DNA of 64,000 nt from Marinobacter psychrophilus (GTDB lineage: Bacteria; Pseudomonadota; Gammaproteobacteria; Pseudomonadales; Oleiphilaceae). The stretch covers positions 3,286,001 through 3,350,000 of the forward strand of contig NZ_CP011494.1 of assembly GCF_001043175.1 (NCBI RefSeq), in the 5' to 3' direction. The position numbers were made by a program, and so were the translations under genes. Positions 54,238 to 62,591 of this stretch are shown here, piece by piece. Each line of letters begins with the position of its first letter. Positions within the stretch are counted from its first letter, which is position 1. Under the pieces are notes generated by a model. It had not been told where the DNA came from, searched no databases, and saw nothing but the letters and a program-made list of their open reading frames with translations.

Positions 54238-55019
54238 AAATGGACGCTTACGCATCCTTGCTTGAAAAGCTTCTACCCATTGCGCACGACGCCGGCAACG
54301 CCATCATGAACATTTACGGCGGCAATATTGACGTGCGTACGAAGAGCGACGCATCGCCAGTTACAGAAGCCGACGAGCTGGCCGAAGCGCTCATTTTGCC
54401 GGCGCTGCAGGCACTGGACAGGGGAATTCCTATTGTCGCGGAGGAGCAGGCCGCCGCCGGCAATACACCAAAAACCGGCGACCGATTCTGGCTGGTAGAC
54501 CCCCTGGACGGCACAAAAGAATTCATCAACCGCAACGGCGAGTTCACCGTTAACATTGCGCTGATTGAAAACGGCGTGCCGGTACTGGGCGTGGTTCTGG
54601 CACCGGCTCTGAAGCGACTGTTCGCTGGTGGCCTCGGGCTAGGTGCTTTTGTAGAGGAAAACGGCGAACGCAAGGCCATTCAGTGCCGCCCTGTGCCAGC
54701 GGCCGGGTTAACCGTTGTCGCCAGCCGCTCCCACGGCGACGAAGCCGCTCTGGCGCGATTTTTAGCCGGTGCCAAGGTCGCCAGCCAGACCAGTGCAGGC
54801 TCTTCACTAAAGCTTTGCCTGCTGGCCGCCGGTGAAGCGGATGTGTATCCGCGACTGGGGCCCACTATGGAATGGGACATTGCTGCCGGTGACGCTGTGC
54901 TGCGTGCAGCCGGTGGCCAACTGATTACCCTGGACAACAAGCCCATGGTGTACGGCAAGCCAAACTTTGCCAACCCGCACTTTTCAGCCTGGGGCTTACG
55001 GGCTGGGGACAGATTTTAA
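54234..55019 (+). CDS. cysQ: 3'(2'),5'-bisphosphate nucleotidase CysQ
   Basis: A 261-residue inositol-monophosphatase-fold enzyme that removes the 3' phosphate from 3'-phosphoadenosine 5'-phosphate during sulfate assimilation. Metal-binding motifs are visible: VAEEQ (near residue 70) and DPLDGTKEFINRNGEFTVNIAL (near 88-109), plus GPTMEWDIAAGDAVL near the end. The ATG overlaps the DUF3422 stop, which suggests coupling. A bidirectional terminator lies after it. Confidence 0.93.
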   Translation: MKMDAYASLLEKLLPIAHDAGNAIMNIYGGNIDVRTKSDASPVTEADELAEALILPALQALDRGIPIVAEEQAAAGNTPKTGDRFWLVDPLDGTKEFINRNGEFTVNIALIENGVPVLGVVLAPALKRLFAGGLGLGAFVEENGERKAIQCRPVPAAGLTVVASRSHGDEAALARFLAGAKVASQTSAGSSLKLCLLAAGEADVYPRLGPTMEWDIAAGDAVLRAAGGQLITLDNKPMVYGKPNFANPHFSAWGLRAGDRF

Positions 55020-55036
55020 ATCTGCCCCTTATCCTC

Positions 55037-55076
55037 AAAAAAAACCCGCTGAAATCACTCCCGGCGGGTTTTTTCT
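55037..55076. terminator. Bidirectional rho-independent terminator between cysQ and narK1
   Basis: AACCCGC (55043-55049) pairs with GCGGGTT (55064-55070), flanked by A- and T-runs that extend the stem. It can stop cysQ on the plus strand and narK1 on the minus strand. Confidence 0.93.
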
Positions 55077-55091
55077 GTGCGCCAAACTGTC

Positions 55092-56591
55092 TTAGCCAAG
55101 GGACGCCGTGCGGATACGGTCCTCTTCCTCTATCTGCAAGTCTACTGACGACACTGCGTATTCATCGGCGAAACCCGATTCCGGCTCTTTCAGCCACATA
55201 AAGCACAGTAACCAACTTACAAACGCACCAACGGCAATAATGTAGAAAAACTGGGAGGGCGTCACAAAAGTGAAGATTGTCAAATAAACCACCGCACCTA
55301 CGTTACCGTAAGCTCCGGCCATACCGGAAATCTGCCCGGTCAAACGGCGTTTTATGGACGGGATAATACCAAAGGTAGCGCCTTCAGCACCCTGCACAAA
55401 AAATGAGGTAAACACGGTCACGCCCACGGCCACAATCAGCGGCCAGCTGGAATTCAGCATACCCATGAGTGCAAAGCCCACCGCAATACCAAACATATAG
55501 CTGAGCATCACAAAGCGGCGGTTGCCCATGCGGTCCGACACCAGGCCACCCATAGGCCGGGCAACCAGGTTCACGAAGGCGAAAGAGGCAGCCACCATTC
55601 CGGCGGCGGCAGCGCCCAAGCTCCAGGTTTCCTCAAAGAACATCGGCAACATGGACACAACCGCCAGTTCCGCACCAAAGTTGGCAAAGTAGGTGCTGTT
55701 CAATGCGGCAACGCTGTTAAACGGGTACTTGTCGTCTTCCGGTACACCCTTTTTCAGGATAGGAACGTTAACCCGCAGAATCTGCACAATCTGGTAGCAA
55801 ACAATGGAACAGATCACCACGTAGGCCACGACCGCACCCGTCACGCTTAGATAACCCATGTTCTGAATACGCCACACCAGAATGGCCAGTACGCCAATCA
55901 AAGGAATGGTCCATAGAATCAGCTTAACCATGTCGCCCCAGGTACTGACTTCCAACGCACTCGCTTTACGGGGCTTGCGATGCACGGTTCCAACGGGGCC
56001 ATCGGTAACCGCAAACCAGTAGTACACGCCATACAGCGCCATCACGATGGCACTCTGGGCAATGGCCCAGCGCCAGCCATCATCACCGCCGTACATTTGC
56101 AGGGCAATGGTCGGCAACGTTAGCGCAGCAGCAGCCGAGCCGAAGTTGCCCCAACCGGCGTAGAAGCCCTCGGCAAAGCCGATATCGCGGGGCTTGAACC
56201 ACATGGCGGTCATGTGAATACCCACCACGAAGCTGGCGCCAATGGAGCTGAGCACAAGGCGACTAACCAGCAGTTGGGTCATGGTATTACCGAAGGCGAA
56301 GGTCAGGGCCGGTATCGACATCAGCACCATCAAAATCGAAAACACCCGGCGCGGGCCGAAGCGGTCCAGTGCCATACCCACAATAATTCGTGCGGGTATG
56401 GTCAGCGCCACGTTACAAATGGCAAACAGGCGCAAATCATCAGCGGTTAGCCAGTTCACGCTTTTCAGCATGCTCGACGCCAGCGGCGCCATGTTAAACC
56501 ACACGTAAAATGTGATGAAGAACGCAATCCAGGTCAGGTGCAGTGCTTTGATCTCTGGATTTTTAAAACCGAATATAGCTGCGACTTTCAT
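55092..56591 (-). CDS. narK: NNP-family nitrate transporter (NarK1 type)
   Basis: A 499-residue, 12-helix nitrate/nitrite porter. It has a short N-terminus (MKVAAIFGFKNPEIKALHL), GMALDRFGPRRVFSILM near residue 72 and the nitrate signature FYAGWGNFGSAAAALTLP near residue 143. NarK1-type proteins are nitrate/proton symporters; here it would feed nitrate to a nitrate reductase outside the window. It lies 61 bases after the uspA-like gene on the same strand, and the pair follows a perfect Anr box, so the two are probably an anaerobic operon. Confidence 0.93.
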   Translation of the reverse strand: MKVAAIFGFKNPEIKALHLTWIAFFITFYVWFNMAPLASSMLKSVNWLTADDLRLFAICNVALTIPARIIVGMALDRFGPRRVFSILMVLMSIPALTFAFGNTMTQLLVSRLVLSSIGASFVVGIHMTAMWFKPRDIGFAEGFYAGWGNFGSAAAALTLPTIALQMYGGDDGWRWAIAQSAIVMALYGVYYWFAVTDGPVGTVHRKPRKASALEVSTWGDMVKLILWTIPLIGVLAILVWRIQNMGYLSVTGAVVAYVVICSIVCYQIVQILRVNVPILKKGVPEDDKYPFNSVAALNSTYFANFGAELAVVSMLPMFFEETWSLGAAAAGMVAASFAFVNLVARPMGGLVSDRMGNRRFVMLSYMFGIAVGFALMGMLNSSWPLIVAVGVTVFTSFFVQGAEGATFGIIPSIKRRLTGQISGMAGAYGNVGAVVYLTIFTFVTPSQFFYIIAVGAFVSWLLCFMWLKEPESGFADEYAVSSVDLQIEEEDRIRTASLG

Positions 56592-56652
56592 TTAAGCCTC
56601 CGGGGGCTTCCAGTTCTTTCAGTTCTGTCGGTTACTACAGCGCCAGAGGCGA

Positions 56653-57114
56653 TCAGCAGCTAGGCAGAATAAGCAGTGGGCATTGCACACGGCGCGCCAG
56701 AAACGAACTGACCTTACCGAATGTCATGTAGTCCAGCTCATCGACGAAATAAGTCAGTGAACGGGCAATAAAACCGCCGTCCGGCTCTTCACTGTGGCGG
56801 GCAATCACCAACATGTTTGGCTGCACTTTATTTTCAGCGGCGTAGAGCAACATCTTGCGTGCATCTCCCTCCAGTAACAGGGAGTTGGCGCTGATGCCTT
56901 CCCGGACGCACATGTCCAGAGCTTCTTGCAAGGCCTGTTTTAAACTGACCAGTTCTTCCTGAAACAAGTCCTCGTTGCTTGCGGTTATGTCACGCGGGTT
57001 CTCGGCTACGGCAACCAGGCTGAGGGTAGGTTTGAGCGAGTGGAACATGGTGATGGTTTGTGCCAACGCCTGTTTGGCATTGCGCGAGCCATCGTAGGCG
57101 ATCATTATTTTCAT
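56653..57114 (-). CDS. Universal stress protein (Anr-regulated type)
   Basis: A 153-residue Usp-domain protein starting MKIMIAYDGSRNAKQALA. The start at 57114 matches the fold; an earlier in-frame start 24 codons upstream would add a non-conserved leader. A perfect Anr/FNR box is about 90 bases upstream. Pseudomonas anaerobic Usp proteins are likewise controlled by Anr and aid survival without oxygen. It is followed by narK1, suggesting one transcript. Nucleotide binding is uncertain. Confidence 0.9.
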   Translation of the reverse strand: MKIMIAYDGSRNAKQALAQTITMFHSLKPTLSLVAVAENPRDITASNEDLFQEELVSLKQALQEALDMCVREGISANSLLLEGDARKMLLYAAENKVQPNMLVIARHSEEPDGGFIARSLTYFVDELDYMTFGKVSSFLARRVQCPLLILPSC

Positions 57115-57203
57115 AGAGGGATTCCCGGCGAATTCATCGGCACCGTTACAGACGTTGCGGTGGTCTATGAGTGTATTAGCCCACACTTAACAGCCACTTA
57201 TAA

Positions 57204-57217
57204 TTGATGCATATCAA
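57204..57217 (-). promoter_or_regulatory. Perfect Anr/FNR box upstream of uspA-narK1
   Basis: TTGAT-GCAT-ATCAA matches the consensus at all fixed positions and is fully palindromic (GCAT in the centre is symmetric with ATGC). It is centred about 96 bases before the uspA-like start, consistent with Anr activation of uspA-narK1. It lies 179 bases upstream of the divergent gene at 57396, so that gene could also be affected. Confidence 0.87.
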
Positions 57218-57395
57218 CGTCTATGGCGCCTACCCCACCAGAGAAATTAACACCCTATCCCCTTGCCCCTGTTGCTACGCAAAAACCTACCCCATCGCTC
57301 CCCAGCAGGAGGTACCCCTGATGCCCCGGCCCGAATATTCATGGTTTTGGTAACATCTGCAGTCGCCAAAAAAGCTCTATAAATGAGGCCGTAGT

Positions 57396-58406
57396 GTGCA
57401 AAAAAAACGTTTTCAATCGGATCATCAAGCGCAGGAAGTGCCGCTTGAGCCGGAGCTTGCACCAAAAACTTCGGCGTACCTTTTGGGTGCTTTGGCGCTG
57501 CTGCTTTGCGGGATCGGCGGATTAGTATTGGAAAACCGATTACACCTGCAGGCAAACACCCTCAGCCTGGTACTAGCGCTGATTGTTTTGGCAGGCTCTG
57601 GGTTACGTTTGGCGTTCGGAATAAACGCTGACCGGCGGGCAATGCCCGCGAATGTCATAGGCGCAAAAACGATCAGGCACGGGGCCGGAACACCTTGCAT
57701 TAAGAAAAACCGTCTGATGTGGCGTTTTGCAGTGTTTTACAGCGGCGTGTCTGCCAGCTTTATTGTTCTTGCCCTGTGGCTGCCGCATTATCTGGCGGGG
57801 CTGTATCAGCTTGACGTTGGTCACGCAGCGCTTACCGGTTTACTTTGGGTAATACCTGCAGCGCTATTTCATGCCCCGGCCATAAAGCTGACATGGCGAT
57901 TCGGCGCGCGGCGGATGATGTACCACAGTCTGACCGGCATATTAATCGTGACGTTTATGCTCAGCTACCCCCCAACCCATTATCAAATTCATGGCATCAA
58001 CCGCGAGATTCCCTTTACCTTAAGCCTCGGCCTGCCACTTTTTTCAACGCTGATGATTGCATTGGGCTTATTTCTTGCTCTTGGCCAAGCGACATTATCT
58101 AGCCAAATTACACGGTACTATTCCCAGCACTATCCCCAGCACTATTCCCAGCACTATCCCCATAAAGTAAACACGGCGACCGCCATACTCATGATGGCCG
58201 GAGCCATTCTTGCCGCCCCGATGCTACTGGCATTCGCCGCCATCAGTAATATAACCGGCATCTGGCAAACTAACTTCATGCTGATATTTGCGCTGGCCTT
58301 GTTCACGTTGCTGCGCATGCACCTGGCCATTTGCAGTGCCGAACGCAAAGAGTGGGCCAACTCGGCAGAGTCCGCCGACCTTCCGGAGTTATTCAGCGGC
58401 CGTTAA
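57396..58406 (+). CDS. Shortened NarK-like membrane protein with a YSQHYPQH repeat
   Basis: A 336-residue protein with about eight or nine hydrophobic segments. The LIVLAGSGLRLAFG and WRFGARRMMYHSLTG stretches resemble helices 2-3 and motif A-like loops of NNP (NarK) porters, but it is roughly 150 residues shorter than the NarK genes nearby and lacks clear nitrate signatures. The GTG at 57396 follows GAGG. A hydrophilic loop at residues 242-256 consists of alternating YSQH/YPQH units. It is next to the anaerobic uspA-narK1 region, so a degenerate or specialised transporter is likely. Function unknown. Confidence 0.65.
   Translation: MQKKRFQSDHQAQEVPLEPELAPKTSAYLLGALALLLCGIGGLVLENRLHLQANTLSLVLALIVLAGSGLRLAFGINADRRAMPANVIGAKTIRHGAGTPCIKKNRLMWRFAVFYSGVSASFIVLALWLPHYLAGLYQLDVGHAALTGLLWVIPAALFHAPAIKLTWRFGARRMMYHSLTGILIVTFMLSYPPTHYQIHGINREIPFTLSLGLPLFSTLMIALGLFLALGQATLSSQITRYYSQHYPQHYSQHYPHKVNTATAILMMAGAILAAPMLLAFAAISNITGIWQTNFMLIFALALFTLLRMHLAICSAERKEWANSAESADLPELFSGR
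58119..58163 (+). repeat. 12-base tandem repeat coding YSQH/YPQH
   Basis: Nearly four units alternating between TATTCCCAGCAC and TATCCCCAGCAC code for YSQHYPQHYSQHYPH. They lie in a loop of the NarK-like protein. Histidine- and tyrosine-rich; slippage could change the copy number. Confidence 0.9.
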
Positions 58407-58420
58407 AAAGCCGAACAGCG

Positions 58421-58801
58421 TTAGGAGAAGAGTATCGGTTTGGCCGTCGCCAAGTGGAATATCGCGGCTATCTGCAACAGGGCAAGCACCGCTGCCACGA
58501 TGCGTGCGCGCTTATCAACACTGACTTTAAGGGCAAACAGACCGGCTACGATATAACCCACCAGCAGAATTATCTTGGCTGTTAACCAGCCGTGTACTAA
58601 CGGCATCCACGGCGTTACAAACACCAGGCTGACAGCACTGACCAGCAGCACCGTGTCGTTAGCGTGGGGGATCCAGCGCAAAGGCGTTTGCCGCCAACCG
58701 GGGCGGCCCACGGCATCCATCAGCAGACGCAGTGCGAAAAGCGTCACTGTCAAATACGCGGTGAGCATGTGTATGCTTTTTAAAGTCATGTACACGGGCA
58801 A
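58421..58801 (-). CDS. SirB2 family membrane protein
   Basis: A 126-residue protein with four hydrophobic helices, of the SirB2 family (named after a Salmonella invasion regulator locus; the function is unknown). The family's KSIHMLTAYLTVTLFALRLLMD and the IPHANDTVLLVSAVSLV segments fit. A start four codons later (58789) is also possible. It is convergent with the NarK-like gene (14 bases) and divergent from the second nnrS. Confidence 0.85.
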   Translation of the reverse strand: MPVYMTLKSIHMLTAYLTVTLFALRLLMDAVGRPGWRQTPLRWIPHANDTVLLVSAVSLVFVTPWMPLVHGWLTAKIILLVGYIVAGLFALKVSVDKRARIVAAVLALLQIAAIFHLATAKPILFS

Positions 58802-58985
58802 GGTTCCTTAATTTCGATGAAGTTGATTATAAACCGCGCAAAATAGCCTATCTCAGCCCAAATCAAAGGGCAAAAGCGCGGCGAAAAAACGCCATTGTAC
58901 GCACACTACTCCTATGCGGGTATGTCATTTGAACTGGCCCTGCTTTAACATATACTTAAAATACCACTATTAACGGAGATCCTTC

Positions 58986-60164
58986 ATGGCGATTCCGACA
59001 CCCTCCGCTGACCGCGCCAGTATCGGTCAATTGTTCGGTTACCCTTTTCGCATTTTCTTTCTATCGATGGCCCTGCTGGTTGTTGTTGTGTTGCCAGTAT
59101 GGGTACTCCAGGCAACAGGTATCTTACAACTGCCATTAGCTTTGCCCGGGGTGCTCTGGCACCAGCACGAGATGCTGTTCGGTTTCCTGACCGCCGCCAT
59201 TGCGGGCTTTCTGCTAACGGCAGTCTGCACCTGGACCCAAACCGATCGCATTCATGGGCTGCGTTTGGTTCTACTTTGGGGTGTATGGATTGCTGGCCGG
59301 CTATTGCTGGCATTTGGCGGTGATCTTCCCGTTTGGCTGGTGCAGGGTGTGAACCTGGCCTTTCTGCCGTTGGTCATGATCGATGCCGGCTGGCGTGTCT
59401 GGCACGCGCGGCAGAAACGCCAACTGATGATATTAGTGGTACTGGGCCTTTTATGGCTGATGCAAATCGGCCTCGTTATCCGTCTTGATCCGGTTTATGG
59501 TTACGGTGCACTGCTGATGGGCCTGGCCCTGATCAGCATTGTTGGCGGGCGCATCACACCAGCCTTCACCAGCGGTTATCTGGGCCGGCAGGGGCTGAGC
59601 CCTTCACTGGTGAAAAATTCGGCCAAACTGGATATGGCCAGCGTATTTGCGATGATTGTGCTACTAGCAACGCTGGTGAGCGGCTGGCGCACCCTCGCTG
59701 GAGTGATGGCCATCGTTGCTGCTGGCATTATGCTGGTGCGGCTTTACCACTGGAAAGGCTGGCTGACACGAAAAGAACCGCTGTTGTGGATTTTACACCT
59801 GTCGATTCTATGGGTGCCGGTGGCGCTGACTCTTCTAGCCGGGCACTTGCTGGCCGGCTGGCCTTCAATCGCCTGGGCCCACGCTGCCGGCGCTGGCGCC
59901 ATTGGCTGCCTGATATTTGGGGTTATAGCACGGGTAACCCTAGGTCACACCGGCCGACCCTTGGTACTGCCACGGGGCATGGCAACCGCCTTTGTATTGA
60001 TTCATCTGGCAGCGGTGGCACGGGTGCTGACTGCCTTCAATATTCTAGGCTGGCACGCCGGCATTGGCGTCAGCACAATGCTATGGTTGATCGCCTTTGG
60101 TGTCTTTTTATGGCGCTACACCCACATACTCGCTAGCCCACGGCCAGACGGTAAAATCGGGTAA
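58986..60164 (+). CDS. nnrS: NnrS family heme/copper membrane protein (copy 2)
   Basis: A 392-residue, about 12-helix NnrS protein. HQHEMLFGFLTAAIAGFLLTAVCTW (about residues 58-82) is the family's His/Met motif. ITPAFTSGYLG and HAAGAGAIGCLIFGVIARVTLGHTGRP are the other conserved regions. NnrS helps cells resist nitrosative stress during denitrification. It is distinct in sequence from the copy at 16222, so the two are not a recent duplication. ACGGAGATCC precedes the ATG. Confidence 0.92.
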   Translation: MAIPTPSADRASIGQLFGYPFRIFFLSMALLVVVVLPVWVLQATGILQLPLALPGVLWHQHEMLFGFLTAAIAGFLLTAVCTWTQTDRIHGLRLVLLWGVWIAGRLLLAFGGDLPVWLVQGVNLAFLPLVMIDAGWRVWHARQKRQLMILVVLGLLWLMQIGLVIRLDPVYGYGALLMGLALISIVGGRITPAFTSGYLGRQGLSPSLVKNSAKLDMASVFAMIVLLATLVSGWRTLAGVMAIVAAGIMLVRLYHWKGWLTRKEPLLWILHLSILWVPVALTLLAGHLLAGWPSIAWAHAAGAGAIGCLIFGVIARVTLGHTGRPLVLPRGMATAFVLIHLAAVARVLTAFNILGWHAGIGVSTMLWLIAFGVFLWRYTHILASPRPDGKIG

Positions 60165-60266
60165 ACATTGCGCAAACTTTGTAATTATCCACTAATGGTC
60201 AATAGCATCCGGCGAATTTCGAGCTAGAGTTGTGGAAAATCATCTTGTGAAAGAGACATCGGCACT

Positions 60267-60791
60267 ATGGATTCCAACCCGTACCCCAACACGTTTAGCA
60301 AACAAGACCTGATCGACTGCGGTCACGGTGAATTGTTCAAGGGCGCTGGCATGCGCCTGCCCATTGATGAAATGCTGATGTTCGACCGCATCACCCACAT
60401 TGGGAACGAAGGTGGGCTTTACGGCAAAGGCGGCCTGACCGCAGAGCTGGATATCAACCCGGACCTGTGGTTCTTCAAGGTGCACTTTGACAGCGATCCC
60501 GTTATGCCGGGTTGCCTGGGCCTTGACGCCATGTGGCAGCTGCTCGGTTTCTACCTGGCATGGACCGGTGGCAAGGGCAAAGGCCGCGCGCTGGGCTCGG
60601 GTCAAGTGAAATTCTTTGGCCAGGTTCTTCCTAATGCCAAAAAAGTCACTTACCATCTTGACTTCAAACGTCTTATAAAGCGTAAGTTAACCATGGCTAT
60701 CGCTGATGGCCGCATGGAAGTGGACGGCAAGGAAATTTATACGGCCAAAGACCTACGTGTAGGCCTGTTCACTTCCACCGACAATTTTTAG
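60267..60791 (+). CDS. fabA: 3-hydroxydecanoyl-[ACP] dehydratase/isomerase FabA
   Basis: A 174-residue hot-dog enzyme that makes trans-2- and cis-3-decenoyl-ACP, the branch point of anaerobic unsaturated fatty acid synthesis. The active-site region [24 protein letters not shown] holds the His (about residue 72) and Asp (about residue 86). Length is typical (E. coli 172). fabB follows at once, as in many gammaproteobacteria. The two form one operon with a promoter in the 102-base gap after nnrS. Confidence 0.96.
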   Translation: MDSNPYPNTFSKQDLIDCGHGELFKGAGMRLPIDEMLMFDRITHIGNEGGLYGKGGLTAELDINPDLWFFKVHFDSDPVMPGCLGLDAMWQLLGFYLAWTGGKGKGRALGSGQVKFFGQVLPNAKKVTYHLDFKRLIKRKLTMAIADGRMEVDGKEIYTAKDLRVGLFTSTDNF

Positions 60792-60802
60792 GAGTGACTG
60801 AC

Positions 60803-62014
60803 ATGCGTCGCGTTGTAATCACTGGGATGGGCATTGTGTCCAGCCTTGGAACCGACATAAAGGCTGTAACCAAATCACTGCGGGAAGTAAAGTCCGGTAT
60901 CGGCTTCAGTGAAGAAGCCCGTGATAATGGCCTACGGAGCCAGATTTGCGGTCAGATCAACCTGAACCTTCCAGAATTGATTGACCGCAAGCTGTGGCGC
61001 TTTATGTGCCCGGCCTCCGGCTACGCCCACCTGTCGACGGTAGAAGCTCTGGCCCAGTCCGGCCTGACCGACGAGCAGATCCGCGCCAACACCACCGGGG
61101 CTATTTTTGGCACCGGTGGCGCATCTACCGTGGAGCTGATGGACGCCATCGACACCCATCGTGCAAAAGGCATTCGCCGGGTGGGCCCTTACCGGGTGCC
61201 ACGCACCATGGGCAGCTCTATCAATGCCAGCATTGCTACGGCGTTCGGCATCACCGGTGTTAACTACGGCGTTACGTCGGCCTGTGCTACCAGTACCCAC
61301 GCGGTTGGCCACGCTGCAGACTTGATTGCTATGGGCCGCCAGGACGTCATGCTGGCGGGCGGTGGCGACGACATCCACTGGAGCCTGAGCATGTTGTTCG
61401 ACGCCATGGGCGCGCTGTCCACCAAGTACAACGACACCCCGGAGAAAGCGTCGCGCACCTACGATGCTAACCGTGACGGTTTCGTGATTTCGGGCGGCGG
61501 CGGCACCCTGGTGCTGGAAGCTCTGGAGCACGCACAAGCCCGCGGCGCCAACATTCTGGCGGAAATCGTCGGTTTTGGCGCAACCTCTGATGGCGCTGAT
61601 ATGGTCGCTCCCAGCGGCGAGGGTGCAGTACGCTGCATGCAGCAGGCGATGAAAAACATCGACGGCGAAATCAGCTACATCAACACCCACGGCACCAGCA
61701 CAACCGCCGGCGACATCACCGAGCTGAAAGCTATCAAGCAGGCCTTTGGAGACCGCATTCCGCCGCTGAGCTCTACCAAAGCACTGAGCGGTCACGCTCT
61801 GGGCGCGGCAGGCGTGCACGAAGCCATTTACAGCCTGATCATGCAGCGTGAAAACTTTATTTGCCCATCAGCCAACATCGAAAACCTGGACGAAGGCGCA
61901 GAAGGTTACCCGGTCGTGCGCGAAGTGCGCGAAAACCAGAACCTGGAATATGTGATGAGCAATAGTTTCGGCTTTGGCGGCACCAACGGTAGCCTGGTGT
62001 TCAAAAAGTTCTAA
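60803..62014 (+). CDS. fabB: 3-oxoacyl-[ACP] synthase I FabB
   Basis: A 403-residue condensing enzyme that elongates the cis-unsaturated chain started by FabA. The catalytic triad Cys-His-His is in [24 protein letters not shown] and [17 protein letters not shown]. The ATG at 60803 ([16 protein letters not shown]) matches the usual start; a GTG at 60794 is also in frame, and AGGAGTG lies before it. It converges on the AraC-type gene, whose stop is seven bases away. Confidence 0.96.
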   Translation: MRRVVITGMGIVSSLGTDIKAVTKSLREVKSGIGFSEEARDNGLRSQICGQINLNLPELIDRKLWRFMCPASGYAHLSTVEALAQSGLTDEQIRANTTGAIFGTGGASTVELMDAIDTHRAKGIRRVGPYRVPRTMGSSINASIATAFGITGVNYGVTSACATSTHAVGHAADLIAMGRQDVMLAGGGDDIHWSLSMLFDAMGALSTKYNDTPEKASRTYDANRDGFVISGGGGTLVLEALEHAQARGANILAEIVGFGATSDGADMVAPSGEGAVRCMQQAMKNIDGEISYINTHGTSTTAGDITELKAIKQAFGDRIPPLSSTKALSGHALGAAGVHEAIYSLIMQRENFICPSANIENLDEGAEGYPVVREVRENQNLEYVMSNSFGFGGTNGSLVFKKF

Positions 62015-62021
62015 TCTCGAT

Positions 62022-62375
62022 TCAGGAAAACCTGACCGAGCGGTATTCAGCCGGCGACGAACCCATCCAACGTTTGAACGCCCGGCTGAATGCGCTCAGT
62101 TCTGAGAACCCAAGCTGTTCGGCAATCTCTACCAGCGGCTTGGTTTTGTCCTGCATGTAGGCCAACGCCTGCTTGCGGCGAACGTCCTCCAATATACGTG
62201 CAAAGGTCAGCCCTTCCGCTTTCAATTTTTTGTGCAAGGTATAGCGGCTCATGTGTAGCTGCGATGCCACCACCTCTACACCAACCTTTCCTCTGGCCAG
62301 CTGGCCGTCAATTAAAACACGCACGCGGATACTCAAAGATGCCCGCACAGCCTGCTGCTGCCCGTTTACAGCCAT
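62022..62375 (-). CDS. Stand-alone AraC-family DNA-binding domain protein
   Basis: A 117-residue protein consisting almost only of the two helix-turn-helix motifs of an AraC regulator (VEVVASQLHMSRYTLHKKLK and VEIAEQLGFSELSAFSRAFKRW). Full AraC regulators are near 250-340 residues, so the sensing domain is absent. A good AGGAGGGG lies six bases before the ATG, arguing for a genuine small gene rather than a recent fragment. It is divergent from the U32 gene and convergent with fabB. Targets unknown. Confidence 0.85.
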   Translation of the reverse strand: MAVNGQQQAVRASLSIRVRVLIDGQLARGKVGVEVVASQLHMSRYTLHKKLKAEGLTFARILEDVRRKQALAYMQDKTKPLVEIAEQLGFSELSAFSRAFKRWMGSSPAEYRSVRFS

Positions 62376-62591
62376 GAAGCCCCTCCTGACTCAGAATTTA
62401 TTGTCATCTTTAAAAAAATTCGGTGGTGAAAGATAAACCATCAGAGCATTCAGCGTACAGATGTTAGCTGAAATTAATCCATAATACCCTTGAGCGAGGT
62501 CAACTGAAATTCCGATTGGCTCGGGCACAATGGCGCGCTCGCTACTCTTGATAAGCGCCCTATCCTCAACATACTCATCCTGGAGCCCGTT

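Noticed and set aside
58824..58837. TTGAT half-site between sirB2 and nnrS copy 2
   Set aside because: The second half (AACCG) does not match the FNR consensus.
60932..61819. 295-codon minus-strand frame opposite fabB
   Set aside because: Shadow of fabB; no domain or start context.
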